From the NCBI RefSeq assembly GCF_900166595.1, contig NZ_LT745762.1, positions 179,971 through 243,970 of the forward strand: a stretch of DNA of 64,000 nt. Direction: 5' to 3'. Position 1 is the stretch's first letter; every line of letters starts with the position of its first letter. Below are positions 19,595 to 28,998 of this stretch, piece after piece. Source of the DNA: Virgibacillus dokdonensis. GTDB lineage: Bacteria; Bacillota; Bacilli; Bacillales; Amphibacillaceae. Under the pieces are notes generated by a model. It made no database searches and was not told where the DNA came from. It saw only the letters and a program-made list of their open reading frames with translations. Position numbers and translations under genes: made by a program.

Positions 19595-20326
19595 TTACGA
19601 TATTGCCTCTATAACACGATCCTTCAATGCTTCTTGCATCACAGGATGCTGGCCTAGCTGCTGACAAACAACGATTTCATTGTCATTAAGCTCCATATCT
19701 GCAACCTTTTGATGAATATGTCGCATTAGAAATCCGGTGAACCAGATATATGGGATAATGACGATTTGCGAATTTTTCTCTGTAACAACGGCTTGCAGTT
19801 TTTTATCAAAAGACGGTTCACATGCCGCTAAATAACAGGCTTCGATGTGGTTTAGTTTTGTTATTCTTTTCAGCTTTCGTACAATCGTTTCTATATCTAT
19901 GACCGTTTGTGGATTGCTACTACCTCTGCCTACTAGCAGTACCTTCATATCTGGTCTCTGTTCTGCAATTGCTTGCTCCATGCGCTCAGCTAATAGGTGA
20001 ATGATTCGATCCTGTACACCGAGAGGCTGACCATAAGAAAATGCAATAGCTGGATATAATCCCCTTTGTTGTGCAATCGCCTGTGGAATATCCTGATAAT
20101 AATGACCTGCCTGTAATAATAGGACAGGTATAATAGCGATGCTGGTCGCCCCTTGAGCTACCAAATTAGCTATTCCTTGCTTCATATTAGGAGAAGCCAA
20201 TTCGAGAAAACAGACTTCTTGTAAAGGGACATTTATTTGTTCTTTTATTACTTCTAGAAATGCCACTGCCTCTTCCTTAGCATCAGCATAACGACTTCCA
20301 TGACTTACATAAAGTACGCCTTGCAT
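19595..20326 (-). CDS. sirB: Sirohydrochlorin ferrochelatase (SirB/CbiX family)
   Basis: The protein is 243 residues from ATG 20326, which is preceded by AAGGGGGAT. It consists of two CbiX-type halves. The metal-binding histidines are in VSHGSR near the N-terminus and in LLQAGHYYQDIP. It inserts iron into sirohydrochlorin, the last step of siroheme synthesis. It lies in the tight chain sumT-sirB-sirC-hemD. Confidence 0.92.
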   Translation of the reverse strand: MQGVLYVSHGSRYADAKEEAVAFLEVIKEQINVPLQEVCFLELASPNMKQGIANLVAQGATSIAIIPVLLLQAGHYYQDIPQAIAQQRGLYPAIAFSYGQPLGVQDRIIHLLAERMEQAIAEQRPDMKVLLVGRGSSNPQTVIDIETIVRKLKRITKLNHIEACYLAACEPSFDKKLQAVVTEKNSQIVIIPYIWFTGFLMRHIHQKVADMELNDNEIVVCQQLGQHPVMQEALKDRVIEAIS

Positions 20327-20343
20327 AAGATATCCCCCTTTTT

Positions 20344-21150
20344 TCACGAACTGATTACAGCACCGAGCGGCTCGCTTTCTTCACTTGCCATTTCTTCAAA
20401 CCACTGTATGTGCTCACGCAACCGAACAACTTCGCCAATAATAAGCATCGCAGGGTTTTTGATCTGTTCTGCTTTCAATGCAATTGTTTCTAACGTACCC
20501 GTGACCGTTTGTTGTACTTGTGTTGTTCCATAGTAGATAGCGGCAATTGGTGTCATCGCATCTCTACCATAACGAATTAAATACTTACAAATGTCGGAGA
20601 GGTTTTTAACCCCCATATAGATACATAAAGTATCTGTGCCCTTCGCAAGATGTTCCCAATATGCTTCACTATCCTCTTCCGCCCTAGTTACACCCGATAC
20701 AAAAGCCACAGAGGAACTAATTTGACGGTGGGTTAAAGGGATTCCCGCATAAGCTGGCGCAGCTGATCCAGACGTGATTCCTGGTACAATTTCAAACGGA
20801 ATTTGATATTTTCTTAACGCTAAAACTTCCTCTCCTCCTCTGCCAAATATAAAAGGATCTCCCCCTTTTAATCTCGTAACTACCTTTCCTTGACTTGCAT
20901 AATGACAAAGTAATTGGTTAATTTGTTCCTGTTTTAATGCATGATGATCTGGACGCTTCCCACAATAAATACGTGTTGTCTGTTCTGGTGCGTAAGCTAA
21001 TAATTGTTCATTTACCAAACGATCATATAAAATAACATCTGATTGACTGATGATTTTGACACCCTTGATCGTAATTAAATCAGGATCCCCTGGCCCTGCC
21101 CCTACCAAATATACCTTTCCGATAACTCCCTCCACCTCTTTCACCATCAC
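20344..21150 (-). CDS. cobA: Uroporphyrinogen-III C-methyltransferase (SumT/CobA)
   Basis: This SAM-dependent enzyme makes precorrin-2 from uroporphyrinogen III. It has the GAGPGDPDLITIKG motif, LKGGDPFIFGRGGEE and the YAGIPLTHR segment. The upstream GTG/ATG start region (21150-21147) has only AGGTG abutting it. Homologues usually begin 'M-G-K-V-Y', and the codon at that point here is ATC (about 21117), preceded by GGAGGGAG. The true start is therefore uncertain. It ends just before sirB and follows cysI by 12 bp. Confidence 0.93.
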   Translation of the reverse strand: MMVKEVEGVIGKVYLVGAGPGDPDLITIKGVKIISQSDVILYDRLVNEQLLAYAPEQTTRIYCGKRPDHHALKQEQINQLLCHYASQGKVVTRLKGGDPFIFGRGGEEVLALRKYQIPFEIVPGITSGSAAPAYAGIPLTHRQISSSVAFVSGVTRAEEDSEAYWEHLAKGTDTLCIYMGVKNLSDICKYLIRYGRDAMTPIAAIYYGTTQVQQTVTGTLETIALKAEQIKNPAMLIIGEVVRLREHIQWFEEMASEESEPLGAVISS

Positions 21151-21162
21151 CTACAACCCCCA

Positions 21163-22878
21163 TTATTTATGAAAATCCAATCCAGAATATACGGCTTCTA
21201 CATAATTTGTTCGAATAACAAAGTCTCCAAAATGCTCCCCGTCTAACCTTTCCTTTGCATACTGCGTTATAATTGGTTTTAGTGTGTCTAAAATCTCTTT
21301 TTCTCCTATATTTTCCCTGTAGAGCTTGCTTAATCGTTCCCCAGTAAAACTTCCGCCCAGATATAGATTGTACTTGCCAGGTCCCTTACCTATAAACGCT
21401 ATCTCAGCTAAAACTGGTCGTGAACAACCATTTGGGCATCCTGACATACGGATCACAATTTCTTCTTGATGGAGACCTGCTTCTTGAAGAATTGCTTCTA
21501 TTTTGTCAATGAAGGAAGGTAGATATCTTTCTGACTCTGCCATTGCCAAAGCACATGTCGGTAAAGCTACACAAGCCATCGAATTACGCCGCAAACCACT
21601 AAGTTGACCGCCATTTATTAGTTTATACGTTTGAATAAGTTGCTCCATCTGATCCTTCTTCTGTTTCGTAACATTGGCAATAATTAGATTTTGATTAGGG
21701 GTCAAACGCAAGTCTCCCGTATGAATCTTAGCAATTTCTCTTAGCCCTGTTCGGAGTTGATAATCCCTTGTATCTTTGACACGCCCATTTTCAATGAATA
21801 ATGTAAAATGCAACATATCATTTGCTTCCTTCCACCCATAGCTATCGCCATTACTTTTAAACTGATAATCTTTTGGCTCTTCCAATTCCCAACCTAAGCG
21901 TTCGTATAGTGTCTGTTGTAGCCAATCTATTCCCCTTGCATCAATGGTGTATTTAAATCTAGCATTCTTTCGGTCAGAGCGATTTCCGTAGTCCCGCTGA
22001 ATTGTAACAATTTGTTCTGCTACAGCAATCACTTGATCAGGAGAACAGAAGCCTATCACCCGCCCTAATTGGGGATACGTATTGGTATTTCCATGTGTCA
22101 TTCCCATACCACCACCAACGGAAACATTAAAACCTATTAGCTTATTGGCTTCTTGAATAGCAATAAAACCAAGATCTTGCGAGAATACATCAATATCATT
22201 TGATGGGGGGATTGCAATCCCAATTTTGAATTTCCTCGGTAAATAAGTTGATCCATAAATGGGTTCTATTTCCATTTCGTCTCGTGAGTCAACCACTTTT
22301 TCTTTATCTAGCCAAATCTCATGATATGCTCCCGTTCTTGGTGAGAGATGGTCACTGATTGCTTGCGCCCATTTCTGCACTTCCTGATGGATTGCTGATG
22401 GATACGAATTGGTACTGCACATCACATTTCGATTGACATCGCCACAAGCGGCTAATGTATCCATAAGTGTATGATTAATCTCTTTTATTGTGTTTTTTAA
22501 ATCCCATTTCAAAATGCCATGCAGTTGAAATGCTTGCCTTGTCGTTAAACGAATGGACCCGTTTGCATATTTATCAGCAAGTTCATCCATCACCAGCCAT
22601 TGTTCCGGTGTAGCAATCCCTCCCGGCACACGTACCCGAATCATAAATTGATAGGCAGGCTCTAATTTTTGGCGTCTTCGTTCATCTCGTAAATCACGGT
22701 CATCTTGCTGGTAACTGCCGTGAAACTTTAATAATTTATTATCATCATCCGAAATTGCCCCCGTGATTGGATCTACAAGTCCTTCCATTATCGTTCCCCG
22801 TAGAAAATTACTGCGCTTCTTTATTCGCTCCATATCATCTAAAGATCTCTCATGCAGATCATCTTTTTCTTTTGACAT
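21163..22878 (-). CDS. cysI: Assimilatory sulfite reductase hemoprotein (beta) subunit
   Basis: This 571-residue protein reduces sulfite to sulfide with six electrons from CysJ. The siroheme/4Fe-4S ligands are visible as C-x5-C in [10 protein letters not shown] and C-x3-C in [10 protein letters not shown]. Both sulfite reductase ferredoxin-like halves are present, including [12 protein letters not shown] and [13 protein letters not shown] 22878 is chosen because GGAGGGAG precedes it. It starts 71 bp after the cysJ stop and is followed closely by sumT, whose product feeds its cofactor. Confidence 0.96.
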   Translation of the reverse strand: MSKEKDDLHERSLDDMERIKKRSNFLRGTIMEGLVDPITGAISDDDNKLLKFHGSYQQDDRDLRDERRRQKLEPAYQFMIRVRVPGGIATPEQWLVMDELADKYANGSIRLTTRQAFQLHGILKWDLKNTIKEINHTLMDTLAACGDVNRNVMCSTNSYPSAIHQEVQKWAQAISDHLSPRTGAYHEIWLDKEKVVDSRDEMEIEPIYGSTYLPRKFKIGIAIPPSNDIDVFSQDLGFIAIQEANKLIGFNVSVGGGMGMTHGNTNTYPQLGRVIGFCSPDQVIAVAEQIVTIQRDYGNRSDRKNARFKYTIDARGIDWLQQTLYERLGWELEEPKDYQFKSNGDSYGWKEANDMLHFTLFIENGRVKDTRDYQLRTGLREIAKIHTGDLRLTPNQNLIIANVTKQKKDQMEQLIQTYKLINGGQLSGLRRNSMACVALPTCALAMAESERYLPSFIDKIEAILQEAGLHQEEIVIRMSGCPNGCSRPVLAEIAFIGKGPGKYNLYLGGSFTGERLSKLYRENIGEKEILDTLKPIITQYAKERLDGEHFGDFVIRTNYVEAVYSGLDFHK

Positions 22879-22948
22879 TGCGTTGAACTCCCTCCATTCA
22901 CTCATACCTTTTTTAACCAACACATCACTCTGAATCGCAACGAATCAA

Positions 22949-24787
22949 TTAATACACATCTCGCTGATAACGTTTTTCTAGACGCATTTGCTGCAAATAG
23001 GATTCGGCTTTTTCTTCGCTCATGTCACCCTCTTGCTTTAATATAGTCACCAGCGTTTGATGCACATCCTTCGCCATATGCTTCTCATCGCCACATACAT
23101 AAACAGCCGCACCAGCTTTTAACCAATTATAAAATTCGTTGCTTTTTTCAAGCATCTTGTGTTGGACATATACTTTTTGGTCGGTATCTCTTGAGAATGC
23201 GACATCCATCCTCGAAAGCACGCCTGCTTTTAGCCACTTTTGCCAATCTACTTGATAGAGGAAATCACATAAAAAATGCTGTTCGCCAAAGAAAAGCCAT
23301 GTTCTTTGCTTCTCTTTCGTTTCCTCCAGCTCTTCCAAATAAGAACGAAAGGGCGCCACTCCCGTACCAGGCCCAATCATAATGACTGGCGTTTGCGGAT
23401 CATTAGGAAATTGAAAATTAGGATTTTTTTGTATATATATGGGCAACTTATCGCCTATTTCCACTCTTGTGGAAACTTGCCCCGAACAAACTCCAAACCG
23501 CTCACGTCCATGGGTAACATAATGGACCTTTCCAATCGTTAAATGAACTTCATCTGGATTTGCTTTGTAACTACTGGCGATAGAATAAAGTCGGGCTGGA
23601 AGCTTCCGCAATATGCTCACAAACTCCTCTGGCTCCAGCTTCTCAGGTGGAAAATCAGTCACTAAATCTAGAACATCTCTTCCCTTTATATAAGCGGTTA
23701 ATGTTTCTTTATTGCCTGCTTTTATAAAATCGCTTAATGCGCTGTTTGCAAACAGTCTCTCTGCCTTTTCTAACATTGGTATTGTTAAAACGGTTATTTC
23801 AAAATGAGATAGCAATGCTTCACGTAATGATCTTATTTCTCCTTGCTTATTCACAGCTAGGCTTTGGTCCGCGTCCCATGTGAGCTCCGTTAAGAGTTGC
23901 TCTACTAATTTCGGGTCATTTTTTGGATAAATTCCTATACTATCTCCTGGCTTGAAGGTGAAATCTGAGCCTTTAAGAGATAGTTCTAGATGGTGCGTTT
24001 GTTTTTGAGAGCCACGTCCACTTAACGTTATATTCTCTACAACCTCTGCCATAAATGGATTTGTTCTTGAAAAAACAGCTTGCTCGGAAACGACCATTCC
24101 GTCCTTTTTCTGATCTAAAAGCGCGTGATGGTCAACAACATCCGATGAATGCTTTAAAACATCTAGAACACCATCCATCCACAAGTTTGCTTGTTCATCA
24201 AAGTCTAAATCACAATCTACTCGCTCATATAATCTCTCTCCACCTAATTCCTCTAGACGTTTATCCAAATCCTTTCCAGTCTGACAGAAGAATTCATACG
24301 ACGTATCACCAAGTGACAGCACAGAAAAACGCAATTGTTCCAATTTAGGTGCCTTTCTACTATGAAGAAATTCATAAAAAGATATCGCATTATTTGGCGG
24401 ATCACCTTCCCCATGGGTTGCCGTTATAATTAATAAATCCTCCATCTTTTTTAATTTACTTGTTTTGAAGTCATCAAGAGCTAACAAGGTCACCATAAAA
24501 TTAGCTACATCTAGTTTTTCAGCCATCATTTCACTTAATAAGCGAGCTGTTCCTGTTTCTGAACCGTATAGTACCGTTACTTTTCTTGTGGATGTACTAG
24601 CAGGCATTGGCTTACTATCTACTTGCGGGGGTGAACTACTAGTATGCTGTACTTCTTTAGACATCACTCCTGAAAGGTAGCCGCTTAGCCAAACCTTTTG
24701 GTTATCCGTTAAAGTTGGTAATAAACGACTTAATTGCTCAACTTGTTTTTGATTAAATGGACTATTTATCACATTCAACGACAACAT
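22949..24787 (-). CDS. cysJ: Sulfite reductase [NADPH] flavoprotein (alpha) subunit
   Basis: This 612-residue diflavin reductase passes electrons from NADPH to CysI. It has an FMN flavodoxin domain (about 70-215, VLYGSETGTARLLSE), an FAD domain with RLYSIASS, and an NADP domain with IGPGTGVAPFRSYLEE, CGD and a C-terminal aromatic ending (RDVY). ATG 24787 follows AAGGAGGTGAGC. It lies 95 bp after cysH and before cysI. Confidence 0.96.
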   Translation of the reverse strand: MLSLNVINSPFNQKQVEQLSRLLPTLTDNQKVWLSGYLSGVMSKEVQHTSSSPPQVDSKPMPASTSTRKVTVLYGSETGTARLLSEMMAEKLDVANFMVTLLALDDFKTSKLKKMEDLLIITATHGEGDPPNNAISFYEFLHSRKAPKLEQLRFSVLSLGDTSYEFFCQTGKDLDKRLEELGGERLYERVDCDLDFDEQANLWMDGVLDVLKHSSDVVDHHALLDQKKDGMVVSEQAVFSRTNPFMAEVVENITLSGRGSQKQTHHLELSLKGSDFTFKPGDSIGIYPKNDPKLVEQLLTELTWDADQSLAVNKQGEIRSLREALLSHFEITVLTIPMLEKAERLFANSALSDFIKAGNKETLTAYIKGRDVLDLVTDFPPEKLEPEEFVSILRKLPARLYSIASSYKANPDEVHLTIGKVHYVTHGRERFGVCSGQVSTRVEIGDKLPIYIQKNPNFQFPNDPQTPVIMIGPGTGVAPFRSYLEELEETKEKQRTWLFFGEQHFLCDFLYQVDWQKWLKAGVLSRMDVAFSRDTDQKVYVQHKMLEKSNEFYNWLKAGAAVYVCGDEKHMAKDVHQTLVTILKQEGDMSEEKAESYLQQMRLEKRYQRDVY

Positions 24788-24881
24788 GCTCACCTCCTTA
24801 ATTTCTATATGCACATTAAATGCTTAGTATACCAATTAAAATACTAGGAATTAGGTGAAATAAAAAAGACGCTTTATCAAA

Positions 24882-25622
24882 TCATCTCAAATTCCTGTCG
24901 TCATTATTTGTATGCAGACCACATTCTGTTTTCGTTTGCCCCGTCCATCTTCCTGCACGCAAATCATCGGATTCTGTTACTTGTGATGTACAAGGGATAC
25001 ACCCAATACTCGGAAAATTATTATCATGCAGTTCATTATACGGCAATTCTCGTTGTAAAATGTAATTCCAGACATCACCCCAAGTCCAATGTATCAATGG
25101 GCATACTTTAATACTTTTAAATCTTTCATCTTTATTCACAAAGTCTGTTTTACTCCGACTTAATGACTGCTCTCTGCGAAGTCCAGAAATCCAAGCAGGC
25201 ACATTGTCAAGCACCTCTTCAAGCGGTTTGATCTTACGAATAAAACAACATTGATCTGGCTTCCGCTTCCATAACGCTGAGCCATACTTTGCGGCCTGTT
25301 CGTCAACGGTCAAATCAGGTTGCTTTAGATGAATTCGCAAATCAGGGTATCTGTTCTTTACTTCATCAATAAGATCGTACGTTTCTTGAAAATGTAACCC
25401 TGTATCTAGAAAGACAATCTTCGCATTTGACTTCACCTTAGATAGTAAATCGATGAGTACCATACTTTCTGCACCAAAGCTGCATGCATATACAATGGAA
25501 TCTCCATACAGATCATACGCCCAACGTAAAATCGTGAAAGCACCCTTTGTATCATCAGTAGGGCTGAAATCTTGAAAAGGGTCGACAGTAAAATTTTGAT
25601 ACGAAAGTATTTGTCGTGTCAA
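24882..25622 (-). CDS. cysH: Phosphoadenylyl/adenylyl-sulfate reductase
   Basis: This 246-residue enzyme reduces (P)APS to sulfite using thioredoxin. The Cys pairs DQCCFIRK and GCIPCTSQ ligate a 4Fe-4S cluster in APS-type reductases, and the C-terminal ECGLH carries the catalytic cysteine. The presence of CysC leaves open whether APS or PAPS is preferred. The start is a TTG at 25622 with GGAGGGAT before it. It heads the sulfate cluster behind a long leader. Confidence 0.96.
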   Translation of the reverse strand: MTRQILSYQNFTVDPFQDFSPTDDTKGAFTILRWAYDLYGDSIVYACSFGAESMVLIDLLSKVKSNAKIVFLDTGLHFQETYDLIDEVKNRYPDLRIHLKQPDLTVDEQAAKYGSALWKRKPDQCCFIRKIKPLEEVLDNVPAWISGLRREQSLSRSKTDFVNKDERFKSIKVCPLIHWTWGDVWNYILQRELPYNELHDNNFPSIGCIPCTSQVTESDDLRAGRWTGQTKTECGLHTNNDDRNLR

Positions 25623-25866
25623 AAACTATCCCTCCTACATGTATTCTTAACGATACTGAAGGTTAAATCACCTTCATGTTGCACTGAAATGAAAAAGAAT
25701 TACGCTCTTTTTTCAAATGGTAAGAAGAGCAATGTTCCATTTTATCTTATGCCCCTCTTACCTATCAGATGACTAGTTAGACAAAGCATTCTAAAAATCT
25801 GTTTCCAAGATAATATAGAATTACCAAGTCTCGCTGAAAATAATCTTTGCATATATTGCTTGATAT
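25623..25866 (-). promoter_or_regulatory. Long cysH leader with possible competing hairpins
   Basis: About 230 bp separate the promoter from the cysH TTG. On the - strand a GGTAAG/CTTACC pairing overlaps a GCTCTT/AAGAGC pairing that is followed by an interrupted T stretch; the two are mutually exclusive. A separate GAAGGT/ACCTTC hairpin lies near the ribosome binding site. I do not recognise an S-box or T-box. This looks like attenuation but is not proven. Confidence 0.35.
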
Positions 25867-25893
25867 ATTATATCTTTTTCCAAGAAAAGTCAA
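25867..25893 (-). promoter_or_regulatory. Probable SigA promoter of the cysH cluster
   Basis: On the - strand TTGACT and TATAAT are separated by 15 bp, which is short but otherwise close to consensus. Confidence 0.55.
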
Positions 25894-26011
25894 CGCCTTT
25901 TTTAAAACATAAGAAAAATTTGATATTATTTTATATTCTAGAATAAATTAAGTGTGACTATAATTTGGAAGGATCGTAGAAAAAGCGTATACCGCATTGT
26001 GATGTTTCACT

Positions 26012-26326
26012 TTACGATATTGCTTTTAACCCAACGACGCCAATGATGATTAAGCCTAAGCTAAACACACGTAGCTTGTTTGTTGATTCCCCAAAGAAAA
26101 TCATATTCATCAATACAGCTCCAGCTGTCCCAACTCCCATAAATACGGAATAAGCAACACTGACAAGCAAATGAGAAAAAGAGGCATAGAGAAAAGCAAA
26201 CGATGCGCCTAATCCTCCAAGATACAACAGCCCATTCGCGACGGTCTTATTTTGACTATATAACCGCAAGCCTAAAACGCCGATGATTTCAAACACAGAA
26301 GCACATGCTACTAGAAGCCAACCCAT
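26012..26326 (-). CDS. SMR-family multidrug efflux subunit (second of pair)
   Basis: The 104-residue protein has four hydrophobic helices and the SMR signature segments (AYSVFMGVGTAGAVLMN, FFGES). Its start overlaps the stop of the preceding SMR gene, as expected for obligate heterodimers such as YkkCD, EbrAB or YvdRS. It probably exports cationic drugs or guanidinium-like compounds by proton exchange; the substrate is unknown. The conserved membrane Glu expected in helix 1 appears as the E in ASVFEIIG. Confidence 0.9.
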   Translation of the reverse strand: MGWLLVACASVFEIIGVLGLRLYSQNKTVANGLLYLGGLGASFAFLYASFSHLLVSVAYSVFMGVGTAGAVLMNMIFFGESTNKLRVFSLGLIIIGVVGLKAIS

Positions 26327-26673
26327 TATGAACGCACCTCCTGCTTCGTTGTTTGCTCTGGTGCATCAAATAATTTCAAACCAATGACACCTAAAACTAA
26401 CAAGAACATAAAGAAAATTTTCCCCATATTTAAGCTTCCTCCAAATATATAAACATCCATTAACGCCGTTCCTACTGTTCCAGCTGCCGCAAAGATAGCG
26501 TATACCGTTCCAGTTGGAATCCCTTCACACGCTTTGGATAAGAAATGTAAGTCTAGTAAAATAGCACCCATAATTAATACCCAATGCCACCACGTAGATG
26601 CCGTGTTAAAGCCATAAATCCAAATTAATTCAAATACACTTGTCAATACAACATAGATCCATGATTTATTCAT
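26326..26673 (-). CDS. SMR-family multidrug efflux subunit (first of pair)
   Basis: A 115-residue four-helix membrane protein with TSVFELIWIYG (helix-1 Glu) and AIFAAAGTVGTALMD. ATG 26673 has GAAGGAG before it. It is co-transcribed with the second SMR gene and sits directly downstream of a TetR-type operator. The order TetR-SMR-SMR resembles yvdTSR of B. subtilis. A polar tail (DAPEQTTKQEVRS) extends past the last helix. Confidence 0.9.
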   Translation of the reverse strand: MNKSWIYVVLTSVFELIWIYGFNTASTWWHWVLIMGAILLDLHFLSKACEGIPTGTVYAIFAAAGTVGTALMDVYIFGGSLNMGKIFFMFLLVLGVIGLKLFDAPEQTTKQEVRS

Positions 26674-26694
26674 TTCAATACTCCTTCTCCCTCG

Positions 26695-26716
26695 TGACTG
26701 ACTATCAGTCATTATA
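26695..26716 (-). promoter_or_regulatory. Operator and -10 box of the SMR operon
   Basis: TGACTGACTATCAGTCA (26695-26711) nearly matches the palindrome in front of the TetR gene. The adjoining ATTATA at 26711-26716 reads as TATAAT on the - strand, so a bound repressor would cover the -10 box. Confidence 0.75.
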
Positions 26717-26720
26717 GTGC

Positions 26721-26745
26721 AAGAAAAACTTGGCTAACACCAAGC
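26721..26745 (-). terminator. Terminator after the TetR gene
   Basis: On the - strand CTTGG/CCAAG forms a stem followed by TTTTTCTT. It resembles the head of the dispersed repeat (AGAAAAACTTGGC) and separates the regulator from the SMR promoter. Confidence 0.55.
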
Positions 26746-26854
26746 TGTATATTCAAAACTGGGAATACCACCAATTTCATATGGCGATAGGCCTCGTTTT
26801 GCTTATACGTCATTCTAAAGTACAGAAAGTTCTTTCTATACCTATTTTGCCAAA

Positions 26855-27427
26855 CTATTGACATAATGCATGTTTAGCAAAATCCAATACTTCTTTCTTT
26901 TTCTGATTTGCTTTTTCTTCATCATGTTTATCAAACAAGTAAGATTGTTCAGCTGCTGCTTCAATTAATCCAATTAATAATTTTGCTGTTGCCTCTACAT
27001 TGATTGATTCACGCAACATAGCGGTAGCTTTAGGTTGATTTAAAAACTCCTGCATCCAAGCATAATAAGGTTCATAAATTTTCTCCCACTCACTTAAATA
27101 TTGACTGGAAGCCAACCCAGCAAACATAAGCGCATAAATTTCTCGATAATCGTTTGTTATTTTAAAGGCAACATGAACGACCTGTTCCAATTGTGTAATA
27201 AATGCTTGCTCAACGTTTACCTCTTCCTTCATCGCCTCTACAATCTTTTGCACCATCACTTCAGCGATGGAAGGCATGACTGCTAATTTGGATGGGAAAT
27301 ATAAATAAAAGGTTCCTTGAGCCACACCTGCACCTTTCACAATATCGGATACCTTTGTTTTTTCAATGCCCTTCTCTTGAAAAACATGAATGGCAGACTG
27401 AACAATCTTCTGTTTTTTATTATCCAT
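26855..27427 (-). CDS. TetR-family transcriptional repressor of the SMR pair
   Basis: A 190-residue protein with an N-terminal helix-turn-helix (about 10-50: VFQEKGIEKTKVSDIVKGAGVAQGTFYLYFPSK split over helices 1-3) and a variable ligand-binding C-terminal domain. ATG 27427 follows GGAGGTGA. A 21-bp palindrome overlaps its own -10 box, and a close copy lies at the SMR promoter, so it likely represses both. The inducer is unknown. Confidence 0.93.
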   Translation of the reverse strand: MDNKKQKIVQSAIHVFQEKGIEKTKVSDIVKGAGVAQGTFYLYFPSKLAVMPSIAEVMVQKIVEAMKEEVNVEQAFITQLEQVVHVAFKITNDYREIYALMFAGLASSQYLSEWEKIYEPYYAWMQEFLNQPKATAMLRESINVEATAKLLIGLIEAAAEQSYLFDKHDEEKANQKKKEVLDFAKHALCQ

Positions 27428-27451
27428 CCCCTCACCTCCATACACCTATTT

Positions 27452-27472
27452 AATGACTGATTATCAGTCATT
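27452..27472. promoter_or_regulatory. 21-bp TetR-type operator (autoregulation)
   Basis: AATGACTGATTATCAGTCATT is a perfect palindrome about a central T. It overlaps the -10 box of the regulator's promoter and matches the operator at 26695. Confidence 0.85.
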
Positions 27473-27498
27473 TTACAGCCCATTTATGCTTTTGTCAA
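27470..27498 (-). promoter_or_regulatory. SigA promoter of the TetR gene
   Basis: On the - strand TTGACA and TAAAAT are separated by exactly 17 bp, with the -10 box inside the edge of the operator. Confidence 0.8.
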
Positions 27499-27607
27499 CT
27501 TCAACTTTTGGCCGTTCTTCATGTCATATATATAATGCAAAAAAGAGGGGGCTTGGTGCCGCACCCCAAAAGTTAGAGTGAAAATCTGACTTTTGGGGTG
27601 TTTTTAT

Positions 27608-28171
27608 ATGGCTAAATATAGTTATGAATTTAAATTGATGATTGTAAAAGAATATCTTGAAAATTCCTTGGGCTATGGATTGCTAGCGAAAAAACATGGT
27701 ATTCCAAGCCAATCACCAATTGAGAGGTGGGTTCGTGCTTATAAAGAATTTGGTGAGGACGGGCTACGCAGGAAGCATTCTAAACAAGTTTATCCTGTTC
27801 AATTTAAGTTAGATGTATTAAACTTTATGAAAAGGACAGGCGCTTCTTATCAAGATACCGCGATTGTTTTTAAGATGAACAATCCCACATTAATTGCGAA
27901 CTGGTACAGAATTTTCTGGAATGAAGGTATAGAGGGCCTGCAAGATAAATCGAAAGGACGGCCTCCTATGTCTAAAAATCATAAAGCTAAACCAGCGAAA
28001 CAAGAAAAAGAGTTATCTCGTGAAGAACTGTTAGAACGCGAAAATGAACTTCTGCGCTTAGAGAATGCCTATTTAAAAAAGTTAAAAGCTTTTCAGGAGA
28101 ATCCGAACGCCTTCCTCGAAAAGCACAAGCAGCGTTGGCGTTCGAACTCAAAGAAGAAGGATTCAAATTAA
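27608..28171 (+). CDS. IS3-family transposase OrfA
   Basis: The 187-residue protein has two helix-turn-helix units (YSYEFKLMIVKEYL... and VYPVQFKLDVLNFM...) and a Leu/Glu-rich coiled coil near the end (RENELLRLENAYLKK). ATG 27608 is used. A AAA AAG at 28075-28081 lies in its frame and is the classic IS3 -1 frameshift heptamer. It is intact. Confidence 0.9.
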   Translation: MAKYSYEFKLMIVKEYLENSLGYGLLAKKHGIPSQSPIERWVRAYKEFGEDGLRRKHSKQVYPVQFKLDVLNFMKRTGASYQDTAIVFKMNNPTLIANWYRIFWNEGIEGLQDKSKGRPPMSKNHKAKPAKQEKELSREELLERENELLRLENAYLKKLKAFQENPNAFLEKHKQRWRSNSKKKDSN

Positions 28172-28998
28172 AAGATGTGTTAGAAATTGTGGGTATTCCA
28201 GAGGCGACTTATCATTACCATATGAAGCAATTACAGAAAGAAGATCCAGATAAAGAGTGGAAAGAAATCATCCTTGAGCTTTTTCAAAAGCACGAGGGTA
28301 AATACGGATATCGTCGTATTTATTTAGAGTTAAAAAGCCAAGGTTATGTAATAAATCATAAAAAAGTCCAGCGAATTATGAATGAAATGGGTTTAAGGTG
28401 CGTGAAATTCACACGTAAATCTCGCTATAAATCGTATAAAGGTAAGGTTGGAAAAGTGGCTAAAAATCGCTTGAACCGTAGATTTAATACATCCATTCGC
28501 CTTCAAAAACTAGTGACAGACGTGACTGAGTTTAAATGTACCGAAGATCAAAAACTGTATTTAAGTCCAATAATGGATTTATATAATGGTGAAATTATAT
28601 CCTATGGTATTTCTAACAGTCCAACATTAGATTTCGTTATAGCACCGTTAAATCAAGCACTAAAAATTATTAAAAATGAAGCTGAATATCGAACAACGAT
28701 TCATTCTGATCAAGGTTGGCACTATCAACATAACAAGTGGATGAAAACATTAAAGAAAAACAAAATCTTTCAAAGTATGTCTAGAAAAGCAACATGTGCG
28801 GATAATGCGGCAATGGAAAATTTTTTTGGCGTTCTAAAGCAAGAAATGTATTATGGGGAAAAAATAGTGTCTTATGAAGAGCTAAAGCGAAAAATTGAGG
28901 ATTACATTGATTACTACAATAATGAACGTATAAAGTTAAAATTGGCTGGTTTAAGTCCAGTACAATACCGAACTCAAACCAGCCAAACAGCTGCATAA
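28135..28998 (+). CDS. IS3-family transposase OrfB (DDE integrase core), made by -1 frameshift
   Basis: The frame is open back through the A6G slippery site at 28075, so OrfB is probably made as an OrfAB fusion rather than from its own start. The core has VTDVTEFKC (first Asp), TIHSDQGWHYQ (second Asp) and the DNAAMENFFGVLK segment (Glu). The C-terminal YYNNERIKLKLAGLSPVQYR is typical of IS3/IS150 elements. Confidence 0.92.
   Translation: MAFELKEEGFKLKDVLEIVGIPEATYHYHMKQLQKEDPDKEWKEIILELFQKHEGKYGYRRIYLELKSQGYVINHKKVQRIMNEMGLRCVKFTRKSRYKSYKGKVGKVAKNRLNRRFNTSIRLQKLVTDVTEFKCTEDQKLYLSPIMDLYNGEIISYGISNSPTLDFVIAPLNQALKIIKNEAEYRTTIHSDQGWHYQHNKWMKTLKKNKIFQSMSRKATCADNAAMENFFGVLKQEMYYGEKIVSYEELKRKIEDYIDYYNNERIKLKLAGLSPVQYRTQTSQTAA

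Noticed and set aside
25623..25866. S-box or T-box riboswitch before cysH
   Set aside because: None of the conserved core blocks of either class is present, so only an unnamed leader is reported.
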